Shown here one piece after another: positions 1 through 6,581 of a stretch of 41,117 bases of DNA. The notes under the pieces were generated by a model that was not told the DNA's origin, ran no database searches, and saw nothing but the letters and a program-made list of their open reading frames with translations. The DNA lies in NCBI GenBank assembly GCA_020624805.1, contig JAHKVW010000015.1, positions 1 to 41,117 of the forward strand, read 5' to 3'. The position numbers and the translations under genes were made by a program. Numbering within the stretch: the stretch's first letter is position 1; each line of letters begins with the position of its first letter. Source of the DNA: a bacterium. GTDB taxonomy: Bacteria; Bacillota; Clostridia; Oscillospirales; Acutalibacteraceae.

Positions 1-149
1 GCCCTTCCGCCTGACATCGCTTGTGTTACACCCCGAGGCTCATTTCTCAGGTAACCGTAACAGCTTAAAATATACTTGCCTGTGTGTGAAAAACAGCTGA
101 AATTCAAAGGATTTAAGCCGATTTTCACGTGTTTTGCGTACCGTTTATG

Positions 150-178
150 CAGCATATATTCAGCATATATTCAGCATA
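150..178. repeat. 11-base tandem repeat in AT-rich leader
   Basis: The unit CAGCATATATT occurs twice head to tail (150-160 and 161-171), followed by a partial third copy. It lies in an AT-rich stretch (about 60-460) in which I recognise no gene. Function unknown; it could be an operator array or simple slippage. Confidence 0.6.
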
Positions 179-226
179 CGATGAATACGCAATTTTTCGT
201 TAAATTAGACGATTGGATTTTTATGC

Positions 227-247
227 TTTTGTGCATGTTGCACAAAA
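227..247. promoter_or_regulatory. Perfect 9-bp inverted repeat, possible operator
   Basis: TTTTGTGCA and TGCACAAAA are separated by three bases, giving a perfect dyad. Two direct GTAACAA repeats follow within 40 bases. A dyad this size suits a dimeric repressor, but no cognate regulator is encoded nearby. It lies about 220 bases upstream of the pqqD-like promoter, so a link to that gene is only possible. Confidence 0.35.
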
Positions 248-466
248 TGACGATTTTGTGTAACAAGTTTGTAACAATTCCAAAAGCGAAATATAGAGCA
301 GTGTTTCATTTTGGGATTATTAAATGTTTACATAATATGCAAACCGCTGATGTATTCATACTATTAGTAAATATCCAAATAATATGCTAAAGAAAAATGT
401 TCATCTGTTGGGATAGTTTCTCGTGATCGTTTCTGTATCTCTTTTATCGAAAAGTCCATTTGATAC

Positions 467-495
467 TTGCAAAAATTGTCGTGATAGGATATAAT
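467..495 (+). promoter_or_regulatory. Sigma-A-type promoter of the PqqD/S26/HprK-like/ABC cassette
   Basis: TTGCAA (467-472) and a perfect TATAAT (490-495) are 17 bases apart. The predicted transcription start is near 502, only about nine bases before the ATG at 511. The mRNA may therefore be nearly leaderless, with the GGTGGTGAT ribosome site at its extreme 5' end. Confidence 0.7.
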
Positions 496-510
496 TTTGG
501 TGGTGATCAT

Positions 511-774
511 ATGAAGATTAAAAACAACTTTGTATTGAAGAAAATCGCCGGTTCCTACGTCGTGGTTCCGGTTCGAACCAGAGCGGTTGATTTTTCCGGT
601 ATCATCAAGCTGACCGAGAGCGGCGCTTTCCTCTGGAGGATTCTGGAAAACGGCGCCGATAGGGAAGAGCTGATCGCGAAGATGCTGGAAGAATACGCGG
701 TGGATGAGGCTACCGCCGCCGCTGATATCGACCGCTTTGTCGCGAAGCTCCGCGAGGCTGATCTCATTGAGTGA
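511..774 (+). CDS. PqqD-like (RRE-fold) protein
   Basis: This 87-residue protein has the pattern of the PqqD family: a short beta-rich N-terminus (MKIKNNFVLKKIAGSYVVVP), the hydrophobic LTESGAFLW segment near residues 34-42, then two helices ending in READLIE. PqqD-fold domains bind leader peptides in peptide-modifying (RiPP) pathways, but many stand-alone members are uncharacterised. The start is the ATG preceded by GGTGGTGAT, rather than an in-frame TTG 17 codons upstream that lies inside the promoter. It overlaps the next gene by eight bases, which indicates translational coupling. No precursor peptide or radical SAM enzyme is visible in the window, so the partner is unknown. Confidence 0.75.
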   Translation: MKIKNNFVLKKIAGSYVVVPVRTRAVDFSGIIKLTESGAFLWRILENGADREELIAKMLEEYAVDEATAAADIDRFVAKLREADLIE

Positions 775-1225
775 GATCATTTCTCCCGCTGAGTTTGTCG
801 TGGTGATGCAAGAGAGCTTTGAGCGCGGTCAGGAGCTGATCTTTACACCGTCCGGCTCCAGTATGCTCCCGATGCTCGACGGCAAAAACGATAAAGTGAC
901 CTTCTCGCGGAAGCCCGATAAGCTGAAAAAATACGACGTCGCGTTCTATGTGCGCCGCAGAACCAATCAGCTTGTCCTGCATCGGATGATCGGTTTCACC
1001 AAAGACGGCGCGTATGTTTTTTGCGGCGATAACCAGTATGATTATGAATATGGGGTAGGGGATGACGATGTTCTCGCGTTGATGACCTCGTTTACCCATA
1101 ACGGAAAAACATATCGGACAAGCGATCTTTCGTATCGCTTCTATATCCGCCGCATGATGCTCAAAAAGCGGCTGAGACGTTTCGGCGGAAGAGTGTATCA
1201 TAAATTATTTGATCGAAAACAATAG
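767..1225 (+). CDS. S24/S26-family serine peptidase, SipW-like
   Basis: The 152-residue product carries a signal-peptidase I box: PSGSSMLPML, whose second Ser of GSS is the expected nucleophile. It is followed by KKYDVAFYV, LVLHRMIG and CGDNQYDYEYG, which match the later S26 boxes. Where bacterial type I signal peptidases have Lys, this one has His (LHRMIG), as in the Ser-His SipW/ER subgroup. No membrane anchor is evident, so it probably acts in the cytoplasm or bound to a partner. I chose the TTG at 767, which sits nine bases after GAGG and overlaps the pqqD-like stop; the ATG at 806 would remove conserved N-terminal residues. The neighbouring ABC exporter suggests a role in processing an exported peptide (inference). 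Confidence 0.7.
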   Translation: MSEIISPAEFVVVMQESFERGQELIFTPSGSSMLPMLDGKNDKVTFSRKPDKLKKYDVAFYVRRRTNQLVLHRMIGFTKDGAYVFCGDNQYDYEYGVGDDDVLALMTSFTHNGKTYRTSDLSYRFYIRRMMLKKRLRRFGGRVYHKLFDRKQ

Positions 1226-1254
1226 ATGTTCAACAACGAAAACGGAGAATCATT

Positions 1255-1926
1255 ATGGCTTTATATCGTATTTCTGATTTGAATGTAGAAATCAAAACGA
1301 ATTCACCGTCCTTTGCCGAGAATATTCGTCGGTATGAGGTGGATTATCAGGCGGATCCGAACATCACGCTCGAGATGAGTGATGACCGCATGATCGAAAT
1401 GATGGAGGAATATGAGGGAATGACCGCCGATAAGGTGGAATCCCTGTATATGGCGACCCTGTATTCATGGGCGATCTTCGACTTCAACGGCTTTCCCATC
1501 CGTGCGGTCGGTGTGGAGAATGACGGCGAATGCACGCTGTTTGCTGCGCCGGATGACAGCTCGATCGATCTGTCGCTGATGATCCCTCAGGATAAAGCGT
1601 TTGTCTATTACTATCCCGGCATCCGTATGCAGGACGATGATTACTACGTGTTTGATACACCGTTCGGCGATCTCGGCGGCAAGTCCGTGATCGGCAAAAA
1701 GCTCGTTTTGAAATCGATCGTCTTTGTCGACAGTAGACGCTTTGATTCGCTCAGAGCGATCGATGCTAAGGATTTTGTGCCGCTGTTCATGCACGCCGTA
1801 TCCCAGAACGTCCGTCAGGAACGCACCAAGCATACGCTGTTCATTCTCGAGCGCGTGATGCATCGTGTGAAGTTCTTCGGCGTCGGCGACGTCAACGATC
1901 TCGACTTCATTCTGGAGCGAGTGTAA
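1255..1926 (+). CDS. HprK/PEPCK-like protein with degenerate P-loop
   Basis: This 223-residue protein resembles the HPr-kinase-like proteins often found beside PqqD-like genes. Landmarks are FNGFPIRAVGVENDGECTLF (77-96), where family members lead into a P-loop, then DDDYYVFDTPFGDLGG (127-142) and KLVLKSIVFVDS (149-160). The Walker A position reads APDDSSIDLS, with no GxGKS, so ATP binding in the usual way is unlikely. It may be a pseudokinase or scaffold. A GGAGA site precedes the ATG. It follows the peptidase gene by 29 bases, and the exporter follows it after about 100 bases that hold a repeat. The family assignment rests on motif memory. Confidence 0.55.
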   Translation: MALYRISDLNVEIKTNSPSFAENIRRYEVDYQADPNITLEMSDDRMIEMMEEYEGMTADKVESLYMATLYSWAIFDFNGFPIRAVGVENDGECTLFAAPDDSSIDLSLMIPQDKAFVYYYPGIRMQDDDYYVFDTPFGDLGGKSVIGKKLVLKSIVFVDSRRFDSLRAIDAKDFVPLFMHAVSQNVRQERTKHTLFILERVMHRVKFFGVGDVNDLDFILERV

Positions 1927-1943
1927 ATACTTCTGTCATTTAC

Positions 1944-1970
1944 TTGTAGGGGAGGGGCTTGCTCCTCCCG
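1944..1970. repeat. 27-base intergenic repeat (family R2, copy 1)
   Basis: A self-complementary element with GGGAGG-type arms and a GGGGCTTGC centre. It is identical over 27 bases to 28229-28255. It sits inside the cassette, between the HprK-like and ABC genes, so it is transcribed and can fold into a hairpin. Confidence 0.85.
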
Positions 1971-2028
1971 TATCAATCGAGTGTGGGTAGAGCCCACCAT
2001 CCAAATTGTAGTTCTTTTGGAGGGACTT

Positions 2029-3708
2029 GTGTCCAAAAAACATAAAAGCGCCTTGAGCTGGATTGTTCGCAGCTCAAGGCCTCAGTTTATCAACATTATT
2101 ATATTAGCGATCGTCTACGGCGTGAACGCATTCATCGGTGTATATAACACCGAATACGCGCGTGAGCTGGTCGACGCGGCTGTCAATGGCGCAAAGGGCG
2201 GATCGTTCAACGAGGTGATCCGCTACGGCTTGCTCTATTTTGGCGTGACCGTGATCCAGATCATCACACTGATTTTGGCGCGCAACTTCGGCTTCAAGGT
2301 CAGCGCGCGTCTGGATATGAGCATGAAATCCGATCTCTTCTACACGATGATGATGAAGGAGTACGGCGACATCTCAAAGTACCATTCCGGCGAATTGATG
2401 AACCTTTTGACCAATGATATCAATGTCGTTACGTCCGCGATCGTCTCCATCATCCCGAGTCTGGTATTCTTTATCGTCAAGATCATCGGTATCTTCATCG
2501 TGCTGATCCGCATCGACGTCATTTTCGCACTGGTATTTGTTGTCGGAGGCGCTCTTGTATTCCTGATCTCTACGCTGTTCAAGCCGATGACAAAGAGAAT
2601 ACATAAGAATGTGCAGGAGAAAGAGGGCAAGGTGCGCTCCTTTATGCAGGAGGGTCTCAGCTCGCTTTTGATGATCAAGACCTTTGACGCGCAGGAAAAG
2701 ATGAGAGATTCCGCCTATGAACTGCAGGAGGATTCCTATCGAGCCCAGCGCAAGCGCAATATCTTCTCCATCATCACCGGTACCGGTATGAGCGCGGTGT
2801 TCTCCTTCGCGTTTGTATGGGGACTCGGTTGGGGCGCGTATAATCTCTTCTACGGGCTGATCTCCTACGGTGTTCTGATGCAGATCACTACGCTGATCGG
2901 TCAAATCCGAACTCCGATACAGGGCATGGCGAATATCTTCCCGACCTACTTTAACGCGCTGGCGTCCGCCGAGAGGATCATGGAGATCGAGAATATGCCT
3001 GATGAGCAGATCCTGCACGATGATGTGGATACGGCGCAGGTCTATCGTAATATGAAGTCGATCTGCTTTGATGATATCAGCTTTTCTTTTGACCGGGATA
3101 TCGTTCTGGACAGCACCTCGCTGACCATCGACAAGTATGAATTTGTCGCGATAGAAGGCATTTCCGGCATCGGCAAGAGCACCTTGATGAAGCTGTTGCT
3201 GAGCGTGTATCAACCGAAATCCGGCGAGATCTATATCAAGACCGAAAACGATAAGCTCGTCATGGATAAAAGCCTGAGAAAGCTCTTTTCCTATGTGCCG
3301 CAGGGCAATTTCCTGCTGTCCGGTACACTACGCGAGAATATCGCCTTTGTAGCACCCGACGCGACGGATGAAGATATCATGGAGGCGGCACGGATCGCCT
3401 GCGCGCAGGAGTTCATCGCCGAGCTGCCGCAGGGACTCGATACTGTGATCGCGGAGCATGGCGGCGGACTGAGCGAGGGACAGGTTCAGCGTGTCGCGAT
3501 CGCGCGCGCTATCCTGACCGGTGCGCCGATCATCCTGCTGGACGAGGCGACGTCAGCGTTGGATGAGCAGACAGAGCTTGATCTGCTGCATAATTTGAGA
3601 GAGTTGAAGAATAAGACTTGTATCCTCATTTCACATAAAAAAGCCGCCGAGCGCTTCTGCGACAAGACGGTGACGATAGAGAATAAAAAGATCAAGATCC
3701 ACGAATAG
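2029..3708 (+). CDS. ABC exporter, fused permease and ATPase
   Basis: A half-transporter of 559 residues. The N-terminal 300 residues contain about six hydrophobic spans of the type I exporter fold. The C-terminal ATPase has Walker A GISGIGKST (about 377-385), a signature read as LSEGQ (about 481), Walker B IILLDEATSALDE (about 501) and the H-loop in LISHKKA (about 534). It would act as a homodimer in the membrane, exporting a peptide or lipid. There is no C39 peptidase domain, so leader removal, if any, would fall to the separate S26-type peptidase. The start is the GTG at 2029, five bases after GGAGG; longer in-frame readings enter the intergenic repeat. It is the last gene of the cassette. 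Confidence 0.85.
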   Translation: MSKKHKSALSWIVRSSRPQFINIIILAIVYGVNAFIGVYNTEYARELVDAAVNGAKGGSFNEVIRYGLLYFGVTVIQIITLILARNFGFKVSARLDMSMKSDLFYTMMMKEYGDISKYHSGELMNLLTNDINVVTSAIVSIIPSLVFFIVKIIGIFIVLIRIDVIFALVFVVGGALVFLISTLFKPMTKRIHKNVQEKEGKVRSFMQEGLSSLLMIKTFDAQEKMRDSAYELQEDSYRAQRKRNIFSIITGTGMSAVFSFAFVWGLGWGAYNLFYGLISYGVLMQITTLIGQIRTPIQGMANIFPTYFNALASAERIMEIENMPDEQILHDDVDTAQVYRNMKSICFDDISFSFDRDIVLDSTSLTIDKYEFVAIEGISGIGKSTLMKLLLSVYQPKSGEIYIKTENDKLVMDKSLRKLFSYVPQGNFLLSGTLRENIAFVAPDATDEDIMEAARIACAQEFIAELPQGLDTVIAEHGGGLSEGQVQRVAIARAILTGAPIILLDEATSALDEQTELDLLHNLRELKNKTCILISHKKAAERFCDKTVTIENKKIKIHE

Positions 3709-3755
3709 CCTTTTAGTGTGTGCAAAGTATACAAATATACGATTGATTTTTTGGA

Positions 3756-3784
3756 TTGCTATTCAGTTTATCCCATGTTATGAT
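3756..3784 (+). promoter_or_regulatory. Promoter of the Asn-rich lipoprotein gene
   Basis: TTGCTA (3756-3761) and TATGAT (3779-3784) are separated by 17 bases. The start codon at 3817 lies about 25 bases beyond the predicted transcript start, with GAGGAGA in between. Confidence 0.7.
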
Positions 3785-3816
3785 TATAGCAAATAAACTG
3801 TGAGGAGAGATATGAA

Positions 3817-4413
3817 ATGAAAAGATGGATCGCGGTTATTTTAGCAGTAATGTTGGTATGTGCTCTTGCGGCATGCGGCAACAAAAAACCAAACAACACT
3901 AATAATAACAATAATAACAACAATAACAGCAGCAGTTCCTCTGTTGTTCCCACTACGGCTCCCAAACCGACGGAATCTCCGGATAAAGAAGTTGTCTTCG
4001 GTGATATGAAAATCACCCTTCCCAAAGAGTTCGTCGATAATAAAGCCTTGATCCCGAGTGACTCTGACATAAAGTGTTATTACACAAATACGCAAGAGGA
4101 GTTGGCTTTTGCCGCGCTTAATGAGGAAAAAAGCGATTTTGCGAAGACCAAAGTGCAATCTCTTGATGATTATCTGGAGGTTCAGCATACAAACTCGAAG
4201 GGCTCGGTAACAAGTGAGATCAAAGAAGATAATGGTCTTAAATACTTTGACTATGAAGCTGAGGGTACCAACGGTACAATATACAAGTATTTTTCAACAG
4301 CTTTTGAAAGTGATGATTACTACTGGTTTGTTCAGTTCTATACAACAAAAGAACAGTATTCGAAATATGAGTCGAAGTTCCTCGAATGGAGCCATACCGT
4401 AACCAAAGCATAA
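3817..4413 (+). CDS. Lipoprotein with Asn/Ser-rich linker
   Basis: A 198-residue secreted protein. A short basic and hydrophobic signal (MKRWIAVILAVMLVCALAAC) ends in the lipobox LAAC, so Cys20 should be lipidated and the protein held on the outer face of the membrane. Next come a low-complexity Asn then Ser run (about 25-42) and a Pro/Thr linker. A folded domain of about 140 residues follows, with no motif I recognise. The Asn run is encoded by AAT/AAC repeats and could vary in length. It has its own promoter and terminator, so it is monocistronic. Confidence 0.75.
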   Translation: MKRWIAVILAVMLVCALAACGNKKPNNTNNNNNNNNNSSSSSVVPTTAPKPTESPDKEVVFGDMKITLPKEFVDNKALIPSDSDIKCYYTNTQEELAFAALNEEKSDFAKTKVQSLDDYLEVQHTNSKGSVTSEIKEDNGLKYFDYEAEGTNGTIYKYFSTAFESDDYYWFVQFYTTKEQYSKYESKFLEWSHTVTKA

Positions 4414-4439
4414 TCATACTGATACCTAAAAAACAGACA

Positions 4440-4486
4440 GCCGGCGCTGAACTCAACTGAGATCAGCGCCGGCTTTATACTTTTTT
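4440..4486. terminator. Bidirectional intrinsic terminator between lipoprotein gene and rex
   Basis: An 11-bp GC-rich stem (4440-4450 with 4463-4473) is followed on the plus strand by TTTATACTTTTTT. On the minus strand a TGTCTGTTTTTT tract follows it. It can serve both converging genes. Confidence 0.85.
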
Positions 4487-4549
4487 ATGATGCTTTCTTG
4501 CGAAGTCCATGAATACGCGAAATCCTCGTGTGTACGGACTGTAGTGGTT

Positions 4550-5191
4550 TTAACCGATTTGATTCTTTTCGGTGATTCTGTAACACAGGGTCATCAAGCT
4601 GTCGCTGAGGTGTACATTCTCGACAGTGGCGTCCAGATACTTTTTGGAAATATCATAATGACTGAAATTCCAGTAACTGCGGATTCCGCACGCATAGAGC
4701 TTGTCGATGATCTTTTCCACAGCATCCTTCGGCATTGTCAGGATCGCAGTGTCGATCTGATACTCTTTGACATAGTCTTCGATCTCATCATCCGACATCA
4801 CCTCGATCCCGCGCAGGGAGGTACCGACCAGTTTTTTGTCCTTCTCGAAAATCGCGGTCAGCTTGAATCCGAGCTTTTCAAAGCTCAGGTGCGTCGCGAT
4901 CGCCTTGCCGAGATTGCCCGCGCCGATCAGGATCATGTTGTGCTGCTGCTCCAGACCGAGGATTTTTCCGATCTCCGCGCGGAGTCCCGCAACGGAATAG
5001 CCGTAGCCCTGCTGTCCGAATCCGCCGAAGCAGTTCAGATCCTGACGGATCTGTGAGGCGGTGGAATTCATCATAGCGGCGAGCTTCGTGGAAGAGATCT
5101 TCTCGATACCCTCTGAGTCGAGCTCGGAGAGGTAACGGTAATAGCGGGGCAGTCGTCTGATGACCTGTATGGAAACGCCTTCTTTTGGCAT
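4550..5191 (-). CDS. rex: Redox-sensing transcriptional repressor Rex
   Basis: At 213 residues this is a full-length Rex. The N-terminal winged helix (about 1-78) includes ISSTKLAAMMNSTASQIRQD, the Rex recognition-helix region. The Rossmann domain contains GAGNLGKA (90-97) for NAD(H), and the C-terminus has the swapped helix HLSDSLMTLCYRI. Rex dimers leave DNA when NADH rises and usually control fermentation genes. It lies 13 bases downstream of icd in what appears to be an acn-icd-rex transcript. That arrangement would let redox state feed back on the oxidative citrate branch. I saw no clear Rex operator in the acn upstream region. Confidence 0.95.
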   Translation of the reverse strand: MPKEGVSIQVIRRLPRYYRYLSELDSEGIEKISSTKLAAMMNSTASQIRQDLNCFGGFGQQGYGYSVAGLRAEIGKILGLEQQHNMILIGAGNLGKAIATHLSFEKLGFKLTAIFEKDKKLVGTSLRGIEVMSDDEIEDYVKEYQIDTAILTMPKDAVEKIIDKLYACGIRSYWNFSHYDISKKYLDATVENVHLSDSLMTLCYRITEKNQIG

Positions 5192-5204
5192 AGGTGCTTA
5201 CTCC

Positions 5205-6419
5205 TTACGCAACGATTTCAGTCAGTTTGTCGTGGATCGCGTCGAGGAACTCCTCGGTGTTGACCTTCTTCTTGTTCTCGAGGGTACTCAGCAGATAGAG
5301 GTCACCGGTCATGATACCGCTCTCGATGGTGTCGATGGTGGCTTTCTCCAGCTTGTCGGCAAAATCGACCAGCTCGGGGATCTCGTCCAGCTCACCGCGC
5401 TTTCTCAGCGCGCCCGACCACGCGAAGATGGTCGCGACAGAGTTGGTGGAGGTCTCCTCACCCTTGAGGTGCTTGTAGTAATGACGCTGTACGGTACCGT
5501 GAGCCGCCTCATATTCATAGACGCCGGTGGGGGATACCAGTACGCTGGTCATCATCGCCAGAGAGCCGAACGCGGTAGCGATCATATCGCTCATCACGTC
5601 GCCGTCGTAGTTCTTGCAAGCCCAGATATAGCCGCCGTCGGAGCGTACCACACGCGCGACAGCGTCGTCGATCAGGGTGTAGAAGTATTCGATACCCGTT
5701 TCGTCAAACTTCGCCTTGTACTCATTCTCGAATATTTCCGCGAAAATATCCTTGAAGGTGTGATCGTATTTCTTAGAGATGGTATCCTTGGTCGCGAACC
5801 ATACATCCTTCTTCTGATCGAGCGCGTAGTTGAAGCAGGCTCTCGCGAAGGACGCGATGGAGTTGTCGAGGTTGTGCATACCCTGGATGATACCGTCGCT
5901 GTTGTCAAAGCTGTGGATCAGCTGACGGCTCTCATTGCCGTCTTTATCGGTCACACAAAGCTCCGCCTTGGAACCCTCTTTGACGATCATCTCGGTGTTC
6001 TTGTAAACGTCGCCGTAAGCGTGACGGGCAATGCAGATGGGCTTTGTCCATGTGGGGATGTAGGGGGTGATGCCCTTGACGAGGATCGGCTGACGGAAAA
6101 CAGTACCGTCGAGGATCGCGCGGATCGTGCCGTTGGGGCTCTTCCACATCTCCTTGAGGTTGTATTCATCCATACGCGCGGCGTTCGGGGTGATGGTCGC
6201 GCACTTGACCGCTACGCCGTATTTCTTTGTCGCCTCTGCGGAGTCAACGGTGATCTGATCATCGGTCGCATTGCGCTTCTCAAGACCCAGATCATAGTAC
6301 TCGCTCTTTAGGTCAACAAAGGGGAGAATGAGTTTATCCTTTAACATTTGCCAGATGACTCTGGTCATCTCGTCGCCGTCCATCTCGACGAGCGGTGTTT
6401 TCATTTGAATTTTAGCCAT
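5205..6419 (-). CDS. icd: NADP-dependent isocitrate dehydrogenase, eukaryotic-like subfamily
   Basis: This 404-residue enzyme converts isocitrate to 2-oxoglutarate with NADP. It belongs to the subfamily typical of eukaryotic cytosolic enzymes, not the E. coli type. The substrate segment SPNGTIR spans 94-100, RHAYGDVYK lies near 132-140, and the metal-binding region reads [13 protein letters not shown]. The start is the ATG at 6419 with CGGAGG eight bases upstream; an extension upstream would run into an intergenic repeat. Together with aconitase it supplies 2-oxoglutarate for glutamate synthesis, the usual role of a partial oxidative branch in fermentative clostridia. No citrate synthase gene is in the window. 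Confidence 0.95.
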   Translation of the reverse strand: MAKIQMKTPLVEMDGDEMTRVIWQMLKDKLILPFVDLKSEYYDLGLEKRNATDDQITVDSAEATKKYGVAVKCATITPNAARMDEYNLKEMWKSPNGTIRAILDGTVFRQPILVKGITPYIPTWTKPICIARHAYGDVYKNTEMIVKEGSKAELCVTDKDGNESRQLIHSFDNSDGIIQGMHNLDNSIASFARACFNYALDQKKDVWFATKDTISKKYDHTFKDIFAEIFENEYKAKFDETGIEYFYTLIDDAVARVVRSDGGYIWACKNYDGDVMSDMIATAFGSLAMMTSVLVSPTGVYEYEAAHGTVQRHYYKHLKGEETSTNSVATIFAWSGALRKRGELDEIPELVDFADKLEKATIDTIESGIMTGDLYLLSTLENKKKVNTEEFLDAIHDKLTEIVA

Positions 6420-6452
6420 AGTTACCTCCGTATCAATCTTTATCTGATTTGA

Positions 6453-6508
6453 GGCCCCCTTTCCTAAGGGGGCTGTCGCGGACACCCGTGTCCGGCGACT
6501 GGGGGTTG
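6453..6508. repeat. Palindromic intergenic repeat (family R3, copy a)
   Basis: A composite hairpin element. GCCCCCTTTCCTAAGGGGGC is the first hairpin, GTCGC...GCGAC the second, ending in GGGGGTTG. Family members share the layout CTCCCTTT, loop, AAGGGAG, second hairpin, GAGGGNTTG. It lies between acn and icd, so it is transcribed. Confidence 0.8.
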
Positions 6509-6534
6509 CTGTGCAGTGCTTTATGTCATTACGT

Positions 6535-6578
6535 CAACCCTCCGGTGCTTCGCACCACCTCCCTTAGAAAAGGGAGGC
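6535..6578. repeat. Palindromic intergenic repeat (family R3, copy b, reverse)
   Basis: Same family as 6453-6508 but in the opposite orientation, and nearly the reverse complement of the copy at 16842-16885. Hairpins are GGTGCTTCGCACC and CCTCCCTTAGAAAAGGGAGG. Two copies lie within 130 bases between acn and icd. Confidence 0.8.
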
Positions 6579-6581
6579 TTA

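Noticed and set aside
76..390. Open frame of 104 codons on the plus strand in the AT-rich leader
   Set aside because: It needs a TTG start with no ribosome site, has unbiased composition rich in Cys, Phe and Ile, and contains the tandem repeat; it looks like chance.
3896..3942. AAT/AAC run in the lipoprotein as a phase-variable switch
   Set aside because: The unit is three bases and in frame, so length change would alter linker length but not turn the gene off.
5160..6311. Long open frame of 383 codons on the plus strand
   Set aside because: It is antisense to icd, which is beyond doubt; the frame is kept open by codon bias.
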